NCBI RefSeq assembly: GCF_900240285.1
Contig: NZ_OESS01000001.1
Location: 310,001 to 374,000 of the forward strand
DNA: 64,000 nucleotides
Direction: 5' to 3'
Origin: Halobacillus sp. Marseille-P3879
GTDB taxonomy: Bacteria; Bacillota; Bacilli; Bacillales; Halobacillaceae
The position numbers were made by a program, and so were the translations under genes. The notes beneath the pieces were generated by a model that worked only from the letters and a program-made list of their open reading frames with translations, was not told the origin of the DNA and searched no databases. How positions within the stretch are numbered: position 1 is the stretch's first letter; every line of letters begins with the position of its first letter. Positions 17,450 through 27,314 of the stretch are shown one piece after another.

Positions 17450-18496
17450 TTAATCGAACAGTTTGTACTTACGTAAAAGAGAGGACAAAGTGGGGCGTTC
17501 TTGATTATTTCTTCCTATTATATGAGTGGCTGAAAATAAAGAATTCAGAATCGCCTCTTCTGCAGCTTCTCCCATGGCTCTAAATGCCTGGTCGATTTCT
17601 TCCTCATGAATAAAGGAAAGCTTGTTTAATTTCTCTGACCGCTCGTGAGGGATTGTAGTTGCAGTAGAAAAGCCGATAACGATATCCCCGCTTCCATTTG
17701 AGATTATACTGCCAGTTCTGGAAAGGCCGGTTACACTTCTTTTTAAAACTCTTTTTAATTGCCGCTCTGTAAGGGGAAGGTCTGTTGCAGTCACAAGCAT
17801 AATCGACCCCTTATCTTCATCTTCCTGTTCTAATAGTGGATAAAGCTTCTGCCCAATCTTTCTTTCATTAATCGTAAGATCCTTTAGAGTGCCGAAATTA
17901 GAAACGACATAAACCCCTAATGTATACGTCCCATGAGGCAGTTTTATTAATCGAGATGAAGATCCTACTCCTCCTTTTAGCGAATAACATAGCATGCCTC
18001 TTCCTGCACCTACTGATCCTTCTTCAAAGTAAGGAGAAGCGTTTGATACAGCATCCATGACATCTTTCTCTGTAATCGATTGTTTTCGAATATCGTTTAG
18101 GATCATATCATTGCATTCCCCGATTATTGGGTTAACGGTGCCTGTAGAACGACCGATTTCTTTATTGTTTTGAAGGGTATAATTAATAACGGCCTGAGCA
18201 GCTGTTCCAATGCTAAGCGTGTTTGTTAATATGATGGGAGTCTCAATTGTCCCTAATTCATCTAATTGTACAGTTCCCATTGTTTTGCCAAAGCCGTTGA
18301 TCACATAGCTGGCACCCATTACTTTTTCTTGAAAGAGATTTCCCTGGTGGGGAAGTATAGCACTGACTCCGGTTTGCACATCACCATCACTGATAGTGGT
18401 ATGTCCTACGGTGACCCCTTTAACATCGGTAATCATGTTGCGTTCTCCTGTCGGTAGTTCGCCAATTTGAATATGATAATCGCTAAGTCGACCCAT
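17450..18496 (-). CDS. P1/S58 family (DmpA-like) self-processing aminopeptidase
   Basis: N-terminal-nucleophile peptidase of the DmpA/BapA group, 348 residues, no signal peptide. Members cleave themselves to expose a nucleophilic Ser and then remove N-terminal residues, often D- or beta-amino acids. Visible features are ITDVKGVTVGHTT near the N-terminus, EGSVGAGRGM, LKGGVGSSSR, and the cleavage site EDKG|SIMLVTATDLPL, with Gly230 and Ser231 matching the DmpA autolysis position. NGSGDIVIGFSTAT follows. It diverges from gltA, the place gltC occupies in B. subtilis. Physiological substrate unknown. Confidence 0.9.
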   Translation of the reverse strand: MGRLSDYHIQIGELPTGERNMITDVKGVTVGHTTISDGDVQTGVSAILPHQGNLFQEKVMGASYVINGFGKTMGTVQLDELGTIETPIILTNTLSIGTAAQAVINYTLQNNKEIGRSTGTVNPIIGECNDMILNDIRKQSITEKDVMDAVSNASPYFEEGSVGAGRGMLCYSLKGGVGSSSRLIKLPHGTYTLGVYVVSNFGTLKDLTINERKIGQKLYPLLEQEDEDKGSIMLVTATDLPLTERQLKRVLKRSVTGLSRTGSIISNGSGDIVIGFSTATTIPHERSEKLNKLSFIHEEEIDQAFRAMGEAAEEAILNSLFSATHIIGRNNQERPTLSSLLRKYKLFD

Positions 18497-18764
18497 AATT
18501 TAATAACCCTCCTCCGATTCATTGTTGCATACCGATGAAAGTATATACAAAAATCGGTGTATATTGTGAATAAAATGGTAAAAATAAGAAAAATATTGTT
18601 AGGAAATCTTCCAATTTAAATTTTTTTCAATTTTATTTGGTTGCGCTTACATTTAAACCCTGTTTTCAATAAACTCCATTCATTTCAGGGATTTTCCGGT
18701 GATTTTCAATTGTCATAATTATCAGATTTTAAGTTACAAATGCCTACACAATCACCATTCAAGC

Positions 18765-18793
18765 GTGAAAAGTAGTTTTCTTCATGCTATACT
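18765..18793 (+). promoter_or_regulatory. probable gltA promoter, weak -35
   Basis: TATACT at 18788-18793 is a good -10 box, 78 bases before the gltA start. At 17-bp spacing the -35 position (18765-18770, GTGAAA) matches poorly, as expected for an activator-dependent promoter such as GltC-controlled gltA. The rest of the 374-base gap (18497-18870) is AT-rich with no coding signal; it also serves the divergent DmpA-family gene. Confidence 0.45.
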
Positions 18794-18870
18794 AGTATGA
18801 AATTGAAAAAACAGAATTTTGTCACTTTTGCTTGCAGACTTCAAGAACGAGTAGATGAGGGGGAACCACT

Positions 18871-21800
18871 ATGCAAAAAAATGGATATCCAATTCCTCAA
18901 GGGTTATATCATCCTGAGAATGAACATGAAGCTTGTGGAATCGGAATGCTTGCTAATATTAATGGAACGAAATCACATAGCATCGTTGAAAATGCAATTA
19001 CGATCCTTTGTAATCTTGAGCACCGTGGAGGCCAGGCCGCCGATGTGAGCACCGGTGACGGAGCGGGGATCTTAACTCAAATTCCACATTATTTTTTCGA
19101 GAAACAATGTGAGAAAGAAGATATAGAACTGCCTCCTGAAGGGGAGTACGGCGTGGCGATGGTTTTCTTGCCGGATGACCATGAGACTCGCGTTGAGTGC
19201 AAAAAGATCTTCGAAAGAATCGTTGAGGAAGAAGGTCAGCATTTCCTCGGCTGGCGTACCGTTCCGATTAATGATTCTTTTGTCGGTAAAGATGCGAAAA
19301 AAACAAAGCCTTTCATCCGCCAGGCTTTTATTGCACCTGCTAATGGATTCAGCAATCGAATGGATCTGGAACGCCGCTTGTATGTTATCCGGAAACGTGC
19401 TGAAATCGAAATTGCAAACCTGGACGGCTATGATGATTTTTATATCAGCAGCTTGTCTTCAAGTACAATTGTATATAAAGGAATGCTTGTACCAGAACAA
19501 CTGGACTCATTTTATATCGACTTAAATCATCCTGACTTTAAGACGGCTCTGGCATTAGTCCATTCCCGTTTTAGTACAAATACATTCCCAAGCTGGAAGA
19601 GGTCGCACCCTAACCGATTTACAATTCATAACGGAGAATTCAACACACTTAGAGGTAATGTGAACTGGATGAGGGCAAGGCAGGAGCTTTGCGAATCTGA
19701 ATATTTCAGTGATGAAGATTTACAGAAGATCTTACCTGTTATCGATTCTAACGGCAGTGACTCCTCTATGTTTGACAACGCTTTTGAATTCCTCTACCTA
19801 TCCGGCCGCTCTCTGGCACACACAGCTATGATGATGGTACCGGAACCATGGGCTAATGACGATTCCATCCACCCTAAGAAAAAAGATTTCTATGAATATC
19901 ATAGCTGCCTTATGGAACCGTGGGACGGGCCTGCAGCTTTAGCTTATACAGATGGAAAGCAGATCGGTGCATGTCTGGACCGTAACGGACTGCGTCCAGC
20001 CCGGTACTACGTGACTAAAGATGGCATGATTGTGCTTGGTTCTGAAGTAGGTGCCCTTGATATCTTTGCTGATGACATTTTATACAAGGATCGTCTTCAC
20101 CCTGGCAAAATGCTGCTAGTCGATCTGGAAAAGGGAGAAATCATCCCTGATGATGAAATTAAGCTGGATATTGCGAATCAAGAGCCGTATGGAAAATGGT
20201 TAAAAGAATATAAAATGGATATAGAAGATCTACCGAAACCTGTAAAGAAAGAGAAGTCTGTTGAAAACCTGTTGGATAATCAACTGGCATTTGGATATAC
20301 AACAGAAGAGTTAAATAAAATTTTAAAACCACTTGTTTCGGATGGGAAAGATCCGGTCGGTTCAATGGGATACGATTCTCCTCTTGCCGTGCTGTCGAAA
20401 AAACCACAGCTGCTTTACAGCTATTTCAAACAGCTGTTTGCACAAGTAACGAACCCGCCGATTGATGCCATTCGTGAAAAGATCATTACGATGGTCGAAA
20501 CGACGATCGGTGCTGAAGGTAACCTTGTCGATCCGAAGCCGGACAGCTGCAGAAAAATTCGTCTGAAAAGTCCTGTACTGCGCAACGATCAGTTAGAGAC
20601 GATAAGACATCAGGATTTAGAAGGATTTAAGTCTCAGACTTTATCAATTTTGTTTGAAGCAAAAGAAAACTCCATGGAAAAAGCTTTAGAAGACTTGTTT
20701 AAGAAGGCAGATGAAGAAGTAAATAATGGAACAACGTTATTAATTCTCTCTGATAGAGGAGTAAATAAACAACATGCTGCCATCCCTGCGCTTCTTGCTG
20801 TTTCAGGTTTACACCATCATTTAATCCGCCAGGGAACAAGAACTAAAGTCAGCATCCTTCTCGAATCTGGAGAGCCACGTGAGGTTCACCATTTTGCTGC
20901 ACTGCTCGGTTATGGAGCAGAAGGCATTAACCCTTATTTAGCTTATGAATCACTTAATGATTTAATTGAGAAAGACGATCTCGACGTTGAGGACCTGGAT
21001 ACAGCGGTCAACCGCTATGTTAATGCCGTAACGGATGGAGTCATTAAAGTTCTTTCAAAAATGGGTATTTCCACGATCCAAAGTTACCGGGGAGCACAAA
21101 TCTTCGAAGCTGTAGGGATTCATCCGGAGGTCATTGACCGCTATTTCACGCGAACGGCTTCTCGTCTTGGTGGTATTAAGCTGGATATGATTGAAAAAGA
21201 AGTTCTAATGAGACATGAGAACGCCTATGGAGATGAACGGAAAGGGCATAAAACTCTTGATGCCGGGGACGATTACCAGTATCGGGCAAATGGGGAAGAT
21301 CATCAGTATAATCCGAAAACGATTCATACTCTTCAACATGCTTGCCGCACAAATGATTACAACTTATTCCAGTCTTACTCTAAGATGCTTACAGACGAAA
21401 CGGATAACCTGCAATCCTTGCGCGGGCTCATTTCCTTTAAAGAACGTCCTTCCATTCCGCTTGACGAAGTGGAATCCGTAGAAGATATCTGCCGCCGGTT
21501 TAAGACAGGGGCAATGTCATACGGTTCGATCAGTCAAGAGGCCCATGAAGCCCTGGCCGTTGCTATGAACCGTGTAGGAGGGCGCAGTAACACTGGAGAA
21601 GGTGGAGAAGACCCTGATCGATTTACTCCAGATGAAAACGGAGATTCCCGGCGCAGCTCTATTAAACAGGTGGCTTCCGGACGTTTTGGCGTAACAAGTC
21701 ATTATTTAGTAAATGCAGATGAAATTCAAATTAAGATTGCACAAGGTGCGAAACCAGGTGAAGGTGGACACCTTCCTGGTAAGAAAGTCTATCCTTGGAT

Positions 21801-23445
21801 TGCTGAAGTACGTGGTTCTACGACGGGTGTAGAGCTTATCTCACCACCGCCGCACCACGACATTTATTCAATCGAAGATTTAGCTGAGTTAATTCACAAC
21901 CTAAAGAATGCCAATCCTCGTGCCCGCATTAGTGTTAAACTCGTTTCAGCCGTAGGTGTAGGAACGATTGCGGCAGGGGTAGCAAAAGGACGTGCTGATC
22001 TTGTCCTCATCAGTGGATACGATGGGGGTACAGGGGCCGCGCCGAGAACGAGCTTGAAGCATACTGGTCTGCCTTGGGAAATTGGTTTGGCTGAAACCCA
22101 TCAGACACTGCTGTTAAACCGTCTGCGTGACCGCATTGTCGTAGAAACTGATGGGAAAATGATGACAGGCAGAGACGTAGTTGTCGCCACGCTATTAGGG
22201 GCAGAAGAATACGGGTTCTCAACAGCGCCATTAGTAGTCTTAGGCTGTGTAATGATGCGCGTATGTCATTTAAATACCTGCCCTGTAGGTATTGCGACTC
22301 AGGACCCTGAACTAAGAAAGAAATACGCAGGAGATCCGGAACATGTAGCTAATTTCATGCGTTTTGTAGCTCAGGAAGCCAGAGAAATTATGGCGGAGTT
22401 AGGCTTTAGAACAATCAATGAAATGATCGGTCGTACTGATGTACTTCAAGCCAACGAAGATATTGACCATTGGAAAGCAAAAGGTGTCGATCTGTCTGCT
22501 CTGCTTCACAAGCCTGAAGTGGCTGAGGGAGTAGGACGTTATGCAACGAAGGAACAAGATCATGGATTAGAGAAAACCATCGACAATGAAGAACTGATTC
22601 CAATGTGTAAAGATGCACTTGAAAAAGGTGAAAAAGTGACAGGCACGGGCTCTATTCGTAACATTCACCGTGTGACTGGAACCATTCTAGGAAGTGAAAT
22701 TACCCGCCGCTACGGTGAAAAAGGTCTGGATGAAGATACTGTCAGCTTGACCTTTAAAGGTTCAGCCGGTCAAAGTTTTGGCGCATTTATTCCTAAAGGT
22801 ATGACATTACGCTTAATCGGAGATGCGAACGACTATGTAGGTAAAGGGCTTTCCGGCGGTAAAATTATTGTACATCCATCCCGTAAATCCACGTTTATTC
22901 CTGAAGATAACACGATCGTGGGTAACGTCTCCTTCTACGGAGCTTCCGCTGGAGAAGCTTACGTTAACGGGCTTGCAGGAGAGCGTTTCTGTGTTCGTAA
23001 CAGCGGAGCTGAAGTGGTAGTTGAAGGAGTAGGGGATCACGGATGTGAATATATGACAGGCGGTAAAGTAGTGGTTCTGGGTGAAACAGGACGTAACTTT
23101 GCAGCTGGGATGTCCGGCGGAGTAGCTTATGTATTAGATGAAAATGAAACATTTGACAATAAGATTAACAAAGAACTAGTTCACGTTGAAGCGTTAGAAG
23201 ATGACGAGGAAATTACAGAGCTTTATGAAATTATTCAGCAGCATGTGGCTTACACGAAAAGCCCTAAAGGGGAGCGCATCTTAAATGAGTGGGAAGAGAC
23301 TCTTCCTAAGTTTAAACGTGTCATTCCTGAAACGTATCTGCGTATGCAGCAGAGAATTAAAGTTCTTAAAGAAGACGGTTTAGATAAATTTGATGCTGAA
23401 ATGACAGCATTTGAAGAAGGTACAAAAGAACCAGTAAAAGCCTAA
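18871..23445 (+). CDS. gltA: glutamate synthase (NADPH) large subunit
   Basis: Converts 2-oxoglutarate and glutamine to two glutamates. 1524 residues, the usual size. A propeptide of 21 residues precedes the nucleophile Cys22 of the class-II amidotransferase domain (EACGIGMLA). The central domain follows. The FMN-binding synthase domain has [19 protein letters not shown] (about 870), [10 protein letters not shown] and [13 protein letters not shown]. The 3Fe-4S cluster motif [15 protein letters not shown] is near 1128. The C-terminal GXGXG beta-helix domain includes [17 protein letters not shown]. gltB follows 19 bases later. Known relatives use a LysR activator (GltC); none is adjacent here. 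Confidence 0.98.
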   Translation: MQKNGYPIPQGLYHPENEHEACGIGMLANINGTKSHSIVENAITILCNLEHRGGQAADVSTGDGAGILTQIPHYFFEKQCEKEDIELPPEGEYGVAMVFLPDDHETRVECKKIFERIVEEEGQHFLGWRTVPINDSFVGKDAKKTKPFIRQAFIAPANGFSNRMDLERRLYVIRKRAEIEIANLDGYDDFYISSLSSSTIVYKGMLVPEQLDSFYIDLNHPDFKTALALVHSRFSTNTFPSWKRSHPNRFTIHNGEFNTLRGNVNWMRARQELCESEYFSDEDLQKILPVIDSNGSDSSMFDNAFEFLYLSGRSLAHTAMMMVPEPWANDDSIHPKKKDFYEYHSCLMEPWDGPAALAYTDGKQIGACLDRNGLRPARYYVTKDGMIVLGSEVGALDIFADDILYKDRLHPGKMLLVDLEKGEIIPDDEIKLDIANQEPYGKWLKEYKMDIEDLPKPVKKEKSVENLLDNQLAFGYTTEELNKILKPLVSDGKDPVGSMGYDSPLAVLSKKPQLLYSYFKQLFAQVTNPPIDAIREKIITMVETTIGAEGNLVDPKPDSCRKIRLKSPVLRNDQLETIRHQDLEGFKSQTLSILFEAKENSMEKALEDLFKKADEEVNNGTTLLILSDRGVNKQHAAIPALLAVSGLHHHLIRQGTRTKVSILLESGEPREVHHFAALLGYGAEGINPYLAYESLNDLIEKDDLDVEDLDTAVNRYVNAVTDGVIKVLSKMGISTIQSYRGAQIFEAVGIHPEVIDRYFTRTASRLGGIKLDMIEKEVLMRHENAYGDERKGHKTLDAGDDYQYRANGEDHQYNPKTIHTLQHACRTNDYNLFQSYSKMLTDETDNLQSLRGLISFKERPSIPLDEVESVEDICRRFKTGAMSYGSISQEAHEALAVAMNRVGGRSNTGEGGEDPDRFTPDENGDSRRSSIKQVASGRFGVTSHYLVNADEIQIKIAQGAKPGEGGHLPGKKVYPWIAEVRGSTTGVELISPPPHHDIYSIEDLAELIHNLKNANPRARISVKLVSAVGVGTIAAGVAKGRADLVLISGYDGGTGAAPRTSLKHTGLPWEIGLAETHQTLLLNRLRDRIVVETDGKMMTGRDVVVATLLGAEEYGFSTAPLVVLGCVMMRVCHLNTCPVGIATQDPELRKKYAGDPEHVANFMRFVAQEAREIMAELGFRTINEMIGRTDVLQANEDIDHWKAKGVDLSALLHKPEVAEGVGRYATKEQDHGLEKTIDNEELIPMCKDALEKGEKVTGTGSIRNIHRVTGTILGSEITRRYGEKGLDEDTVSLTFKGSAGQSFGAFIPKGMTLRLIGDANDYVGKGLSGGKIIVHPSRKSTFIPEDNTIVGNVSFYGASAGEAYVNGLAGERFCVRNSGAEVVVEGVGDHGCEYMTGGKVVVLGETGRNFAAGMSGGVAYVLDENETFDNKINKELVHVEALEDDEEITELYEIIQQHVAYTKSPKGERILNEWEETLPKFKRVIPETYLRMQQRIKVLKEDGLDKFDAEMTAFEEGTKEPVKA

Positions 23446-23464
23446 ATCAACAGGAGGGGATCTA

Positions 23465-24952
23465 ATGGGAAAGCCAACAGGTTTCATGGAATACGATCGG
23501 CAGTCACAGAAAGAAAGAAATCCTGCTGAGCGTACGAAAGACTGGGATGATTATACTCTTCCGTTGACTGATGACGAGGTTCAGTTACAAGGGGCACGCT
23601 GCATGGATTGCGGCGTACCTACTTGTCAATCAGGTATGGAAATCAACGGATCGACAACGGGTTGTCCCGTCTATCATTTAATACCGGAATGGAATGACTT
23701 AGTTTATCGCGGACAGTGGAAGGAAGCTTTGAAAAAAGAGCATGAAATGAATAACTTCCCTGAGTTCACAGGGTTTGCATGTCCTGCCCCGTGTGAAGGT
23801 GCGTGTGTGCTGGGGATTAACGAACCCCCTGTAGCTATTCGTACAGTAGAACGCTCCATTATCGAGAAAGGGTTCGAGAATGGATGGGTCCAGCCTGAAC
23901 CACCAAAGTCCCGTACTGGTAAAAAAGTAGCTGTTGTAGGTTCCGGACCTGCAGGATTAGCTACCGCTGCTCAATTGAACAAGGCAGGTCACTGGGTAAC
24001 CGTCTATGAGCGCAATGACCGTGTCGGAGGTTTATTAACATACGGAATTCCTGAAATGAAATTACCGTATTCGGTGGTAGAACGCCGTGTTAAAATTCTT
24101 GAAGAAGAAGGAATTAAGTTTGTCACCAATACAGAAGTAGGCCGTCATTTTCCAGTTTCTAGACTGCGTGAAGAGTATGATGCGGTGATCCTTTGTGGAG
24201 GAGCGACTGTGCACCGTAATATCGAAGCAGATGGAAGAAGCTTAAAAGGCATACACTATGCGATGGACTTCCTTCACTCTAATACGAAGAGCCTTCTTGA
24301 TTCTAACCTTGAGGATGGCAACTACATTTCAGCAGAAGGCCGCGACGTAGTTGTTATTGGTGGAGGAGATACGGGTACTGATTGTCTCGCTACTTCAGTT
24401 CGTCATAATTGTAAGAGCCTTACACAATTTGATATTTATGATAAAAAAGGTGCAGATCGAGACGACTTAACCAATCCATGGCCTCAGTATCCTATTGTTC
24501 ACCGGGTGGAATACGGGCATAAGGAAGCGGACGCTAAACTTGGACGTGATCCACGTGCCTATGCTGTGATGACTAAGCGGTTCGTCGGTGACGAAAATGG
24601 ACGTGTAAAAGAGGTTCATACTGTGAACGTAGAACTTATCTTTGATGAAAAAGGAAACCGTATGCGCCGTGAGATTCCAGGTACTGAAAAAGTTTGGAAA
24701 GCAGATCTTGTCTTGCTGGCCATCGGTTTTAGCGGGCCTGAGCAGGACCTAATTGAAAAACTTGGCGTAGAGACGACAGAAAGATCAAATGTAAAAGCAG
24801 AATATGGGAAGTACGAGACCAGCATTGATGGAGTGTTTGCTGCAGGAGATATGCGCAGAGGTCAAAGCCTGATTGTATGGGCAATTAACGAAGGCCGGGA
24901 AGCAGCGCGCGAATGTGATCGCTACCTTATGGGATCTACTGTACTTCCATAA
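23465..24952 (+). CDS. gltB: glutamate synthase (NADPH) small subunit
   Basis: Feeds electrons from NADPH through FAD and Fe-S clusters to the large subunit. 495 residues. N-terminal adrenodoxin-like domain with two Cys clusters (ARCMDCGVPTCQSG and FACPAPCEGACVLG) for 4Fe-4S binding. FAD site VAVVGSGPAGLATAAQLNKA near 155. NADPH site VVVIGGGDTGTDCLATSVRH near 295. C-terminal GVFAAGDMRRGQSLIVWAI. Start ATG with AGGAGGGG upstream. It is followed at once by a strong terminator, so gltAB is a two-gene operon. Confidence 0.97.
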   Translation: MGKPTGFMEYDRQSQKERNPAERTKDWDDYTLPLTDDEVQLQGARCMDCGVPTCQSGMEINGSTTGCPVYHLIPEWNDLVYRGQWKEALKKEHEMNNFPEFTGFACPAPCEGACVLGINEPPVAIRTVERSIIEKGFENGWVQPEPPKSRTGKKVAVVGSGPAGLATAAQLNKAGHWVTVYERNDRVGGLLTYGIPEMKLPYSVVERRVKILEEEGIKFVTNTEVGRHFPVSRLREEYDAVILCGGATVHRNIEADGRSLKGIHYAMDFLHSNTKSLLDSNLEDGNYISAEGRDVVVIGGGDTGTDCLATSVRHNCKSLTQFDIYDKKGADRDDLTNPWPQYPIVHRVEYGHKEADAKLGRDPRAYAVMTKRFVGDENGRVKEVHTVNVELIFDEKGNRMRREIPGTEKVWKADLVLLAIGFSGPEQDLIEKLGVETTERSNVKAEYGKYETSIDGVFAAGDMRRGQSLIVWAINEGREAARECDRYLMGSTVLP

Positions 24953-24957
24953 ACCGT

Positions 24958-24987
24958 AAAAACCAGTCCACTAAGGACTGGTTTTTT
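24958..24987 (+). terminator. intrinsic terminator of gltAB
   Basis: AAAAACCAGTCC (24958-24969), loop ACTAA, GGACTGGTTTTTT (24975-24987). Confidence 0.9.
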
Positions 24988-25162
24988 GTCTTTGTAAAAG
25001 GACTAAAGTATAAGAGAGTCTACGATTTCCTCCATTGGACTTAGAGGTGAGTCAAGTTCTTTGAGGTAACCATAAGTAAATTGAAGGAATTTGCATAATT
25101 ACTGTTTAAATGGCTGATAAATAAGGTATGTGTACGGTAAAGACAAAGAGAGGATGTTAGTT

Positions 25163-25231
25163 ATGCTTAGAACAATTTTAATGATTATTGGAGCTATTGT
25201 AGTAATTGGTTTTATTCTTTCACTGCTATAA
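25163..25231 (+). CDS. 22-residue membrane peptide
   Basis: An ORF too short for standard calling: MLRTILMIIGAIVVIGFILS, then LL and a stop. It is one hydrophobic span with a single Arg at the N-terminus. AGAGAGGATG lies about nine bases upstream of the ATG as ribosome-binding site, and a rho-independent terminator follows 21 bases after the stop, so this is a self-contained transcription unit. Function unknown. Comparable lone hydrophobic peptides act as small regulators of membrane proteins or as type I toxins; nothing here decides which. Confidence 0.5.
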   Translation: MLRTILMIIGAIVVIGFILSLL

Positions 25232-25252
25232 TAAAAATTCTCGTACGTATTA

Positions 25253-25282
25253 GAGCTCACCGACAAGCTGGTGAGTTCTTTT
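25253..25282 (+). terminator. terminator after the 22-residue peptide
   Basis: GAGCTCACC (25253-25261), loop GACAAGCT, GGTGAGTTC (25270-25278), then TTTTATTTT. One G-T wobble. Confidence 0.75.
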
Positions 25283-25426
25283 ATTTTGGATTAATAATGG
25301 GTATAGAAGAGGATTTAATACGATACATAAGAATTTGAAATATATATTTACTTTTTAGGGGAATTTGATATTATATAAGAGGATTTGTTACTTTAAGTTG
25401 ATTTTTTAGAAAGGGGCTTGTGATTT

Positions 25427-25585
25427 ATGCTGACCTCACTTTATCTGATATCATTAACGGTCCTGCTCACTTTCTTAGTTATGGCAGCAGTCGATCGTGT
25501 TTTATCAGCACGTAAAAAGAGAAAGAATCTTTCTCAACCTGCTAATCAAGCAGCACCTGTCCTCGAAGTAAACCAACAAGGTTGA
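25427..25585 (+). CDS. 52-residue membrane-anchored small protein
   Basis: MLTSLYLISLTVLLTFLVMA forms one membrane span. It is followed by AVDRVLSARKKRKNLS, a basic cytoplasmic stretch, and a neutral Gln/Ala-rich tail ending EVNQQG. AAAGGGG lies upstream of the ATG. A perfect 10-bp terminator hairpin starts 26 bases after the stop. The positive-inside charge pattern puts the N-terminus outside. No family recognised. Confidence 0.55.
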   Translation: MLTSLYLISLTVLLTFLVMAAVDRVLSARKKRKNLSQPANQAAPVLEVNQQG

Positions 25586-25610
25586 TTTCATATAGAATAG
25601 GTACACAGAA

Positions 25611-25642
25611 CTCCTTAGAATTACTTCTAAGGAGTTTATTTA
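25611..25642 (+). terminator. terminator after the 52-residue protein
   Basis: CTCCTTAGAA (25611-25620) and TTCTAAGGAG (25625-25634), a perfect stem, then TTTATTTATT. Confidence 0.85.
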
Positions 25643-25706
25643 TTACACACTGTGATCTTTATGGCCTGTTATAATGATGGTAAATCGCAAAGAGGAGGCA
25701 GATCAC

Positions 25707-27056
25707 ATGAAAGAGCAGGTTGAAGTACATAAGGATCATTTTTTAGATGAATTGAAGGAATTTTTAAGCATTCCTAGCATTTCTGCTTTATCAGAGTACA
25801 AAGGAGAAGTAGAGAGAGGGGCAAAATGGCTGGCGGATTCACTGGTTCGTGCTGGATTAGAAAACATAGAAATCATTGAAACAAAGGGACATCCAATAGT
25901 TTATGCGGACTGGCTTCATGCGGAAGGAAAGCCCACCGTGTTAGTTTATGGACATTACGATGTGCAGCCTGCGGATCCTCTTGAACTATGGGAAACACCG
26001 CCTTTTGAACCGGTTGTAAAGGATGGTAAGATTTTTGCACGAGGAGCTACGGATGACAAAGGTCAGCTTTATATTCACGTCAAAGCAGTTGAATTACTTA
26101 TGAAAGAGAAAGGGAGCCTTCCGGTAAACGTAAAATTTTGTATAGAAGGGGAAGAGGAGGCAGCGAGCCCTAACCTTCCTCCTTTTATTACAGAAAATAA
26201 AGAAAAGCTGGCTGCTGATGCAGTTGTCATTTCTGATACTTCCTTTATAGAAAAAGGTCTGCCTGCAATTTGTACTTCACTAAGAGGTGCGCTTGCTTTA
26301 GAGCTTGTGGTCGATACTGCCAATACGGATTTACACTCTGGCTCTTATGGAGGAGGAGTTCCGAATGCAGTGCATAGCATAGTCCATATTCTTGATTCTT
26401 TTCACAACAGCCATGGAAAAGTTGCAGTAGAGGGTTTTTATGAAGGCGTTCCTGAAGTAACAGAAGAACTTAGAGCCGAAGTAGATAAAATACCTTTCCA
26501 CCAGGAATCGATGAAGGAAGAACTTGATTTGGAAGATTTTTATGGGGAAGAAGGATTCAGCTTTAAAGAACGAACGGGCATCCGCCCTACATTAGAAATT
26601 AATGGGATTGGCGGGGGATTTCAAGGGGAAGGAGTGAAAACAATCGTTCCTGCCCGAGCACACGCTAAACTCAGCTGCCGGCTCGTGGGGGAGCAGGATC
26701 CGCAGCAAGTGTTTAAACAAATAGAACAGCATATCAACCTTCATAAACCTAAAGGCGCACGGGTCCAACTAAAGCAGTTAATAGCCGCTAAACCTGTATC
26801 TTTAGATTCCAGCCAGCCTATGATACAAAAAGCCGCTGACGCTTATGAACGCATATACAACGTCAGACCGCTGTTTCCGAAAGAAGGGGGATCTATACCT
26901 ATAGTTGAAGTGTTTTCACGCGTGTTGGCTGCCCCTGTGGTGCTCATGGGGTTTGGGTTATCATCAGAGAACCTTCATGCCCCTAATGAACATTTTCATG
27001 TTGAAAACTTTACTAAAGGGATTGAAACAGTATGTGAGTTTTTTGAGAATTGTTAA
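25707..27056 (+). CDS. M20-family dipeptidase/zinc metallopeptidase
   Basis: Cytoplasmic dizinc peptidase of the ArgE/DapE/carnosinase group. The ATG at 25707 is preferred over 25674 because AGAGGAGGC is placed correctly; this gives 449 residues. Metal ligands are visible: His and Asp in LVYGHYDVQPADP, the bridging Asp in RGATDDKGQ, the general base and ligand Glu pair in EGEEEAASPN, and a late His in LSSENLHAPNEHF. The lid (dimerisation) domain lies between about residues 200 and 360. Such enzymes hydrolyse dipeptides or acylated amino acids; the substrate is not evident. It stands alone between small-peptide genes. Confidence 0.9.
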   Translation: MKEQVEVHKDHFLDELKEFLSIPSISALSEYKGEVERGAKWLADSLVRAGLENIEIIETKGHPIVYADWLHAEGKPTVLVYGHYDVQPADPLELWETPPFEPVVKDGKIFARGATDDKGQLYIHVKAVELLMKEKGSLPVNVKFCIEGEEEAASPNLPPFITENKEKLAADAVVISDTSFIEKGLPAICTSLRGALALELVVDTANTDLHSGSYGGGVPNAVHSIVHILDSFHNSHGKVAVEGFYEGVPEVTEELRAEVDKIPFHQESMKEELDLEDFYGEEGFSFKERTGIRPTLEINGIGGGFQGEGVKTIVPARAHAKLSCRLVGEQDPQQVFKQIEQHINLHKPKGARVQLKQLIAAKPVSLDSSQPMIQKAADAYERIYNVRPLFPKEGGSIPIVEVFSRVLAAPVVLMGFGLSSENLHAPNEHFHVENFTKGIETVCEFFENC

Positions 27057-27067
27057 AGAGAGATTTA

Positions 27068-27196
27068 TTAGATTTCTCCTTCCTCACATTCGTAACACCT
27101 GAGCAACTGGTCTTCGTCAATGACACCTTCGAGAAATCCATCTTTACAGTAAATTGTTTTTCCACAGACCGCACAAGTTCCAACAAGTTCAACCAT
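27068..27196 (-). CDS. 42-residue zinc-ribbon protein
   Basis: Short minus-strand ORF with a strong TAAGGAGGAGAACC ribosome-binding site before the ATG. It has two Cys knuckles, CAVCGKTIYC and CYECEEGE, separated by an acidic stretch (EGVIDEDQLLR). The CxxC...CxxC spacing predicts one structural zinc. It faces the M20 peptidase gene, with only 11 bases between the two stops, and its start is 93 bases from the terminator of the LLM gene. Function unknown; similar small ribbons are common in Bacillaceae. Confidence 0.65.
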   Translation of the reverse strand: MVELVGTCAVCGKTIYCKDGFLEGVIDEDQLLRCYECEEGEI

Positions 27197-27289
27197 GGTT
27201 CTCCTCCTTATGGGCATGAATTTAATCTGCCGCAGCTTGGTTTGTGTTACGTTATTTTCCCTGTTATGGTTCTATGAAATCCTTTATTA

Positions 27290-27314
27290 AAAACCAGCCG
27301 TTAAGGCTGGTTTT
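27290..27314 (-). terminator. terminator of the LLM oxidoreductase gene
   Basis: AAAACCAGCC (27290-27299) and GGCTGGTTTT (27305-27314). On the minus strand a T-tract TTTTTAATAAAGG follows. The LLM stop codon lies at the foot of the stem. Confidence 0.85.

Noticed and set aside
18637-18652. cre-like sequence upstream of gltA
   Set aside because: TGGTTGCGCTTACA has two mismatches at conserved positions; not better than chance in AT-rich DNA.
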